64,000 bases of DNA. Source: Streptacidiphilus rugosus AM-16. Its GTDB lineage: Bacteria; Actinomycetota; Actinomycetes; Streptomycetales; Streptomycetaceae. The notes under the pieces were generated by a model that saw only the letters and a program-made list of their open reading frames with translations, ran no database searches and was not told the DNA's origin. Position numbers and translations under genes: made by a program. This document shows positions 59,053 through 64,000 of this stretch, one piece after another (within the stretch, counting starts at the first letter, position 1; the number at the start of each line of letters is the position of its first letter). The stretch covers positions 5,146,001 to 5,210,000 of the forward strand of contig NZ_JQMJ01000004.1 of assembly GCF_000744655.1 (NCBI RefSeq), read 5' to 3'.

Positions 59053-60227
59053 ACCCCGGCCGGTGCGCGGCGCGGCCCCGGCCTGACGGCCAGGGCCGCG
59101 GAGACCCGCGCGAGCGCCTCGGCCAGCTGCGACTCCAGCCGTTCCGCCGCCGCGAGGTCGACCGGCGCCGCGGGCCCGTCGGCGGGCCCGTCCAGTCGCA
59201 GCCGCAGGCCGCGCGCCAGCGCGCTGTCGCCGCCCGGGTCTGCGGCGACCAGCGCCTTCCGCATCAGCTCCTCCCCGCGCCGCTCCTCCCCCGCGAGCAG
59301 CAGCGCCGCGCCGAGGACGCCCTGCCAGCGCGGCACCGTCAGCGGCGACGCCCAGGGCCCCTCGGCCGCGGCGGCGGACAGGGCCGCGTCCAGCCGGTGG
59401 GCGAGCCGCAGCGCCGCCGCCCGGCCGCCGCCCGGGCCGGTGTGGAAGGCGTGCGCGACGCCGTGCAGCCCGCGGACCAGGGCGAGCCGGCGCTCCTGCG
59501 TCGTGCCGGCGCCCAACTGCTCGGCGGTGGGCGGTCGCTGCGCACCGGGCCGGGCCGCCCAGGGCGTCTCGGCGGCGTGCTGGAGCCCGGCGGCGGTCAG
59601 TCCGGGCCAGAGCACGCCGAACCTGGCCGCCTGGTCCAGGAGTTCCTCGATCCGGCCGCGCCGCAGCAGGATCTTGCAGGTGTCCGCGACCCGGATGTTG
59701 CGGGCCAGCAGCCGGACCCGGCGTGCGAGCAGCGGATCGGGTTCGACGTCCTGCGGGAACCACTCGAGCTCGGCCGTGTGCACGTCCTGCCCCGCCGCGA
59801 CCCGCTCCAGGGCCGCCAGCCCGGCCAGGCAGTGGTCCAGGCTGCCCGCGTAGCCCTCGATGCGGAGCAGGTTGACCTGCGGCTGCAGCGCCAGGGCGGC
59901 CGAGCGGGGGCGGTGCGGTCCGGGCGGACAGCTGCGGGCGAAGCCGACCTCGGCCCGGCACAGCGTCCGCGCGGCGTCGAGCCTGCCGCGCCGGAAGAGG
60001 ACCAGCGACAGGAGGTTGGCGGCGACGAAGAGCGGCTCAGGGTCCGCGCCGGACGGCTCCCCCATCTCCAGCACCCGCCGCACGGCCGACGCGTCGTCGT
60101 GCGGAACCCGCTCCTCGTCCGAGAGCAGGCCCAGCCAGTTCGGGGGCGGCGCGGTCGCGACGCGGTGCGTCGGCACCACGGCAAGGGCGGCGACGGTGAT
60201 GGGGTCCGGGCTGGAGTCCTGGCTCAT
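59049..60227 (-). CDS. Helical protein of unknown function in the RiPP operon
   Basis: The protein has 392 residues from ATG 60227, overlapping the LanB gene stop by four bases. It is rich in Ala, Leu and Arg with repeated helix pairs, for example LDHCLAGLAALERVAAG and LLARRVRLLARNIRVADTCKILLRRGRIEELLDQAARFG, a TPR-like pattern. Its length is close to that of LanC cyclases, but the Zn-binding Cys, Cys-His and Gly motifs of LanC are absent. It may recognise the leader, scaffold the enzymes or be a highly diverged enzyme. No family is recognised with certainty. Confidence 0.72.
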   Translation of the reverse strand: MSQDSSPDPITVAALAVVPTHRVATAPPPNWLGLLSDEERVPHDDASAVRRVLEMGEPSGADPEPLFVAANLLSLVLFRRGRLDAARTLCRAEVGFARSCPPGPHRPRSAALALQPQVNLLRIEGYAGSLDHCLAGLAALERVAAGQDVHTAELEWFPQDVEPDPLLARRVRLLARNIRVADTCKILLRRGRIEELLDQAARFGVLWPGLTAAGLQHAAETPWAARPGAQRPPTAEQLGAGTTQERRLALVRGLHGVAHAFHTGPGGGRAAALRLAHRLDAALSAAAAEGPWASPLTVPRWQGVLGAALLLAGEERRGEELMRKALVAADPGGDSALARGLRLRLDGPADGPAAPVDLAAAERLESQLAEALARVSAALAVRPGPRRAPAGV

Positions 60228-63202
60228 GGTGAGGCGACCTCTTTCGTCGGGAGCGCGCCGGTGGTCCGGGCGGTGTGGGCGTCGACGGCGAGCAGGCGAC
60301 GCCACACGCCGAGGGCGGTCGCCTCCTGGGTTCGGTTCAGGCCCATCCGGTTGGCGTGCAGATGCAGGACGGCGGCGGTCTCCGGCAGGCCGGCACAGGA
60401 CCGGTAGGCCTCGGCCGGGGCGTTCCAGTGCCCGGCCGCGTCCTCAAGGCGGTCGCGCACCGGGCCCGGGGCGTCGCGGCCGGCCGTCAACGCGGCGCGG
60501 TGGGCCCGGAACTCTCCGGCCCCGGCCTCGGCCGTGCCGGAGCGGGCGGCGAGTTCCCTCCGGTCGTCCAGGTCGGGGAGCAGCAGCCGGGAGAGGCGGT
60601 CCAGGCTCAACGCCGTCAGCAGCGTCCGGTCCAGCCCGGCCTGGGGCGATGTGGCGTGGGGTGACGTGGCCCGGGGCGGGGCGGAGCAGCGCGTCAGCAG
60701 GCCGAGGACGGCGGCCGAGTCGGCGCAGAACAGCCGCTCCGCGTGGCCGATCGCGTCCGGGCCGCCGTAGCGGTCGGTCTCGGGGCGGTAGGTGCGCAGG
60801 GCGATGTCGGTCACCGGCAGGGCGCGGGCCGCCTCCCTGGCCCAGGCGAGGAGCGCGTCCGCCGTCCGGTGCCCGCAGCGGACCCGGAGCCGGATCTCGT
60901 CGGCCGGGTCGGCGTAGCGGAGGAAGAAGCACGCCTCCGGGCCCAACTCCTCGGCGAGCCGCCGGAGCGGGCCGGTGAGCAGGGCGTCGTGCAGTCCGGC
61001 GGCCAGCGCCAGATGGAGCGCGAACCAGCCGTCGCCCGGCGGTCGGGCGCGGCGGAGACCGGATGCGGGCGCGGCGGCCGGGGTCGCCGCCGGCGCGGCC
61101 GTCCGGTCGGCGAGGACGGGGAGGACGACCTCCATGGCGTAGCGCTCGCCCCCGGCGTCCGTGAGGACGTCGTGCCCGGGGAGCGGCAGGGCCTCCTCCA
61201 GCAGCACGCCTGCCTCCCCCGAACGCCGGAGCGCGGCGCGCAGTTGGGCCAGCGAGACGGCGCTGTCGAGATCGAGCAACAGGTGCCCCGAGCCCTCCAC
61301 CAGCCGGACGTGACGCGGGGCCATCCAGACGCCGGCCCACTCCCCGACCTCCGCCGCGAACTCCTCGCCGGTCGCCGGGAGGACGAGCCGCCAGCGGGCC
61401 GGGGAGAGCACCAGCGCGCCCCGGCCGAGCCGGGGCAGGAACGGGCCGAGGGCGGCGCGGCCCCAGTCGAAGGGCGCCGGGTGCCGGAACTGGTTGGCGC
61501 TCGCGTCGAGCAGGAAGCGGCAGACCGGCGGAGCCAGTCGCAGGGACAGTCCGTGCGACTGGGTCAGGTGGAGCCGCTGCCCGAGCCGGGCGCTGAAAAG
61601 TGCGAACCGGCCGGCCTCGACGCCCACCAGCACGTCCGCCAGTTCAAGCGCGCCGCTCGGGTGGACCACCGCGGGCAGGTCGACCGCGAGTTGGCGGGTC
61701 CGCCAGAGATCCGCGCCCGTCACGTCGGCCGCGCGGGCCGCGCGGGGGCGGTAGCAGAGCTCGGCGAAGGCGTAGCCGGGCGCCGCCGCCTCCTCGGCCC
61801 GGACCACGGCGCGCAGGCCCCGGCGGGTGGCCGGGTCGAGCAGGTCGGTGAACCGGCCCCAGCCCACCCCCGTGGGCACCGCCCGCGGCCCGCTGAGCAC
61901 CCCCTGCCAGGGCGCGTCCGCCCGGCCTGGCTCCCGGCCCGCGCGCAGGCAGATGTCCACGCCGGGCAGCGGCGGCCTGGGGTCGCGCTCACCGGGCGCC
62001 AGCCGGGCCAGCAGCGCGTCGTCGAGCTCGACCCGGGTCCTGCGCTCGGCGAGGGCACCGGCGACCAGACCCGCCAGCAGCGTTTCGCGGGCAAGGTCGG
62101 ACGCTGCGGGCGGTTCGCCGCCGAGGGCGCGCAGCGCGGTCAAGGTGTGCACCGCCTCCAGCGCCGGTACGCGGGCCGACGTGCCGAAGTGGCGGCGGAA
62201 CACCGTTGCGGCCTGGGCGAGATCGGCGGGGTAGCGGCTGCCGCGGCCGATCAGCGCGAGCACGGACGCCGCCTCCTCGGCCAGCGTCGCCAGCGCTGGA
62301 TCGACGGTGGGCGCGGCGATGTCGGCGACGGACGCCACCCGCAGGTGGGAGGCGGCCTCGCCGGCGGGTCGGCCGCCTCGCCGATGCAGGCCGGCCGCCG
62401 CGTCCAGCTCGGGAAGCGCGGCCGGGTCGGGGGCCGCGTTGAAGCGGGCGCAGAGGTCGAGGACGGCCTTCGGCGCGCCCGCCTCGCGGGCGGGGTCCGC
62501 GACGCCCGCCGTGCGGCGCAGCACGCCGAGCCGCAGCAATTGCTCCACCAGCCGCCTGGCGCTTGCCGGTTCGGCGGCCGGATAGCGCTCGGCCAGCAGG
62601 GCTTGCAGCGTTCCCGCGGTCATCGGGCTCTCGGCGACCGCGCCCAGCAGCAGCTCGACCGGGGCGCTCCGGCGCAGCCAGCGCGGCCGGCCGGAGCCCT
62701 GTGGCTCCAGCCACAGATGACCGTCCGTCACGTGCAGCAGGGAGGCGGCCACGATGCCCACGTCCTCCACGTCCGCCGCGCCCGCCGACCAGGAGGCGTC
62801 GGGGCTCACCCTGGCCCGCAGCGGCCCGTCGAGCCGGGGCGCGGGACCGCGGGCGACTCGCGCGCCGACGACCCCGGCCAGCAGGCCGAAGGGCGTCGGC
62901 CGGGTGCCCATCCGGTTGAGGTAGCGATCGAGCGCCAGGGCGACGCGGGGCCGGTACAGGGCGTCCTCGGCTCCGAGGGCCTGGGCGAGCGCGGGAGCAG
63001 CCTGCCGGATCGCGGCGGCGGTCCGGCCGCTCCGCCAGCGCCGGGCGAGCAGGGCGCGGTGCGTCGCCGGCCAGGCGGGATCACCCACCGGGCAGGCCGC
63101 CAGCAAAGCGGTGACGGAATCGACGGAGAGCGCCGGAACGCGCAGCAGCGCCGGGCCCGCCGCGCGGTAGCGAGGAGCCCCCTGGGGCGGCTGCGGTGTC
63201 AT
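60224..63202 (-). CDS. LanB-type lantibiotic dehydratase, full length
   Basis: The protein has 992 residues from ATG 63202; an ATG at 63235 has a purine run directly against it and is less likely. The N-terminal part (1-680) matches the glutamylation domain, with RYLNRMGTRPTPFGLLAGV and HLTQSHGLSLRLAPPVCRFLLDASANQFRHP. From about 720 the elimination (SpaB_C/thiopeptide-type) domain follows, with GWFALHLALAAGLHDALLTGPLRRLAEELG and DEIRLRVRCG and then RTYRPETDRYGGPDAIGHAERLF. It uses glutamyl-tRNA to dehydrate Ser and Thr of a peptide. The precursor gene lies 183 bases upstream. Both domains are present, so it is not a PEARL-type short LanB. Confidence 0.92.
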   Translation of the reverse strand: MTPQPPQGAPRYRAAGPALLRVPALSVDSVTALLAACPVGDPAWPATHRALLARRWRSGRTAAAIRQAAPALAQALGAEDALYRPRVALALDRYLNRMGTRPTPFGLLAGVVGARVARGPAPRLDGPLRARVSPDASWSAGAADVEDVGIVAASLLHVTDGHLWLEPQGSGRPRWLRRSAPVELLLGAVAESPMTAGTLQALLAERYPAAEPASARRLVEQLLRLGVLRRTAGVADPAREAGAPKAVLDLCARFNAAPDPAALPELDAAAGLHRRGGRPAGEAASHLRVASVADIAAPTVDPALATLAEEAASVLALIGRGSRYPADLAQAATVFRRHFGTSARVPALEAVHTLTALRALGGEPPAASDLARETLLAGLVAGALAERRTRVELDDALLARLAPGERDPRPPLPGVDICLRAGREPGRADAPWQGVLSGPRAVPTGVGWGRFTDLLDPATRRGLRAVVRAEEAAAPGYAFAELCYRPRAARAADVTGADLWRTRQLAVDLPAVVHPSGALELADVLVGVEAGRFALFSARLGQRLHLTQSHGLSLRLAPPVCRFLLDASANQFRHPAPFDWGRAALGPFLPRLGRGALVLSPARWRLVLPATGEEFAAEVGEWAGVWMAPRHVRLVEGSGHLLLDLDSAVSLAQLRAALRRSGEAGVLLEEALPLPGHDVLTDAGGERYAMEVVLPVLADRTAAPAATPAAAPASGLRRARPPGDGWFALHLALAAGLHDALLTGPLRRLAEELGPEACFFLRYADPADEIRLRVRCGHRTADALLAWAREAARALPVTDIALRTYRPETDRYGGPDAIGHAERLFCADSAAVLGLLTRCSAPPRATSPHATSPQAGLDRTLLTALSLDRLSRLLLPDLDDRRELAARSGTAEAGAGEFRAHRAALTAGRDAPGPVRDRLEDAAGHWNAPAEAYRSCAGLPETAAVLHLHANRMGLNRTQEATALGVWRRLLAVDAHTARTTGALPTKEVASP

Positions 63203-63385
63203 GGGGCGCACATCGCCCTGTCTTTTCTGCGGCATCCTTCTCGGCCGTCCCCTCTCGCGGGAATTCAGGGGCGTCGCAGGAATTCGGGGACGGCTGCGCC
63301 CGGAAATGCGTGCGGGAAATCGGCCGTGCGCGCCGACGGTCCGTACCGGACCGCCGACGCGCGACCATGCGGCGCCGGCGTCGGA

Positions 63386-63544
63386 TCAGAGAGCGGAGTG
63401 GCAGCCGAAGTTGATGTCGGTGAAGCCCTCTTCGCCCTCGACGTCGGCCGAGTGGCCCTCGACGTCGGCGTCGGTGGCCAGCTCGGCCTCGGCGGCCGCG
63501 GCGGCCAGTTCCTCGACCTCGGTCTTCTCGGGCTCGTTCGACAT
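63386..63544 (-). CDS. RiPP precursor peptide (52 residues, single Cys)
   Basis: The ATG at 63544 has GGGAGG six bases upstream, which decides this start over a longer frame to 63583. The leader (1-40) is acidic and Ala-rich with a repeated ADVEG and no basic residue after position 7. The last twelve residues, FTDINFGCHSAL, differ in composition and are the likely core. They hold Thr42, Cys48 and Ser50, so at most one thioether can form (Thr42-Cys48 or Ser50-Cys48). Asp43, Asn45 and His49 are possible JmjC targets. No GG or other peptidase site is certain; EGEEG precedes the proposed core. It heads the RiPP operon. Confidence 0.8.
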   Translation of the reverse strand: MSNEPEKTEVEELAAAAAEAELATDADVEGHSADVEGEEGFTDINFGCHSAL

Positions 63545-63597
63545 GAATCCTCCCGGGGATCGGTGGAATGTAAGGCCCCCCATTGTGGCCCATTCAT

Positions 63598-63626
63598 ATT
63601 CTTTCCCCCGACTCCCCTCCCGTCAA
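63598..63626 (-). promoter_or_regulatory. Candidate promoter of the RiPP operon
   Basis: On the minus strand TTGACG and AAGAAT (four of six matches) are 17 bases apart. The -10 box lies about 53 bases before the precursor start. The region is AT-rich compared with the rest. Confidence 0.45.
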
Positions 63627-63683
63627 TAGAGAATGCCGGGGACAATCAATATCCGGCGCCCCGGAAAAGGGAATGCCGAATAT

Positions 63684-63709
63684 TCTCGGGAGATGGAATT
63701 CTCCCGAGA
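63684..63709 (-). terminator. Hairpin between the upstream gene and the precursor gene
   Basis: A perfect 10-base-pair stem (TCTCGGGAGA and TCTCCCGAGA) with the loop TGGAAT on the plus strand starts 45 bases after the stop of the partial upstream gene. It probably separates that gene from the RiPP operon. Confidence 0.6.
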
Positions 63710-63753
63710 TCGGCGAGCGCTTCCTTTGTTCGCGGAACTCTTCTCCCGCTGTT

Positions 63754-64000
63754 TCAGACGGCCGGTCGCACCGCCCCTCTCGCCGCCGCGGCCGCGTCGA
63801 GCGCGGCCTCGGCCTCCCGTTCCCTCTCCTCGGCGCCGCTGCGACGGGCCAGCCGGAGGCAGCCCGCGAGCGGCAGCAGGCGTGCGCCCGCGCCGCGCAC
63901 GGCGCCGATCACGTCGAGCGCACGGCGCAGCTGCTCCCGCGCCACGTCACGGTCACCGGAGAGCGCCCGCACCTGACACTCCAGCAGCTCGGCGTCCCAG
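63754..64000 (-). CDS. C-terminal end of a protein with helical repeats, truncated by the window edge
   Basis: About 82 residues are visible and the frame runs out of the window. The sequence WDAELLECQVRALSGDRDVAREQLRRALDVI and the Ala/Arg/Glu-rich rest form helix pairs like the TPR part of AfsR, SARP or LuxR-type regulators. The position upstream of the RiPP operon would fit a pathway regulator. The DNA-binding part, if any, is outside the window, so this is tentative. Confidence 0.55.
   Translation of the reverse strand, partial: WDAELLECQVRALSGDRDVAREQLRRALDVIGAVRGAGARLLPLAGCLRLARRSGAEEREREAEAALDAAAAARGAVRPAV

Noticed and set aside
59049..60227. The helical protein as LanC cyclase
   Set aside because: Length and helical content fit, but the zinc ligands (Cys, Cys-His-Gly motif) are not present.
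60224..63202. LanB as a PEARL-type peptide aminoacyl ligase
   Set aside because: PEARLs lack the elimination domain. Here the C-terminal SpaB_C-type domain is complete.

Overview
The window is very GC-rich, uses GTG and ATG starts freely, and has many 4-base stop/start overlaps. It carries families typical of Streptomycetaceae: a DUF6777 protein, a streptophobe-like membrane protein, ANTAR/PAS/SpoIIE phosphatases and many secreted Ser/Pro-rich proteins. I read it as chromosomal DNA from Streptomyces, Kitasatospora, Streptacidiphilus or a close relative. I found no tRNA or rRNA gene, CRISPR array, phage gene or transposase.

Left part (1-23336), housekeeping and signalling. It holds a truncated hybrid histidine kinase, a SpoIIE-type phosphatase, a secretory lipase, and an alpha/beta hydrolase divergent from an AraC regulator. 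Next come a molybdenum hydroxylase pair (FAD subunit plus a fused 2Fe-2S/Mo subunit), a His-rich secreted peptide coupled to a lipobox-bearing sortase, and a cupin/VOC pair. A DUF6777 gene with an apparent frameshift diverges from the streptophobe-like gene across a highly palindromic spacer. A kinase-phosphopeptide module (soluble Ser/Thr kinase, SH3-like protein, FHA-FHA-ABC transporter) resembles PknF/Rv1747 of mycobacteria. A GlxA-type regulator, GAPDH and a PhyH-like dioxygenase finish this part.

Middle part (23635-52929), a large cell-surface polysaccharide locus. It contains a polyprenyl glycosylphosphotransferase that would start the repeat unit and five further glycosyltransferases, one of them WecG/TagA-like. 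It also has a Wzx-type flippase, three Wzz-like chain-length proteins (one fused to an O-antigen ligase/polymerase) and nucleotide-sugar enzymes. These enzymes match all five steps of UDP-2,3-diacetamido-2,3-dideoxy-mannuronate synthesis (WbpA, WbpB, WbpE, WbpD and WbpI types), plus a second aminotransferase/acetyltransferase pair. A polysaccharide deacetylase, an ATP-grasp protein and a PHP-domain protein form a coupled group. A secreted beta-helix protein and a 1270-residue secreted multidomain protein are probably surface partners.

Right part (52956-64000). An ArsR-type regulator, SRPBCC protein and RibD-like reductase form an operon with a nested palindromic operator, followed by a type-B carboxylesterase. 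Last is a five-gene ribosomal-peptide (RiPP) operon read leftwards: a 52-residue precursor with a single Cys, a full-length LanB dehydratase, a helical protein of unknown function, a JmjC/cupin_4 oxygenase and an MFS exporter. No cyclase (LanC), peptidase or ABC exporter is visible. The window ends inside an upstream gene that may be a regulator. I consider this operon the most likely undescribed system here.
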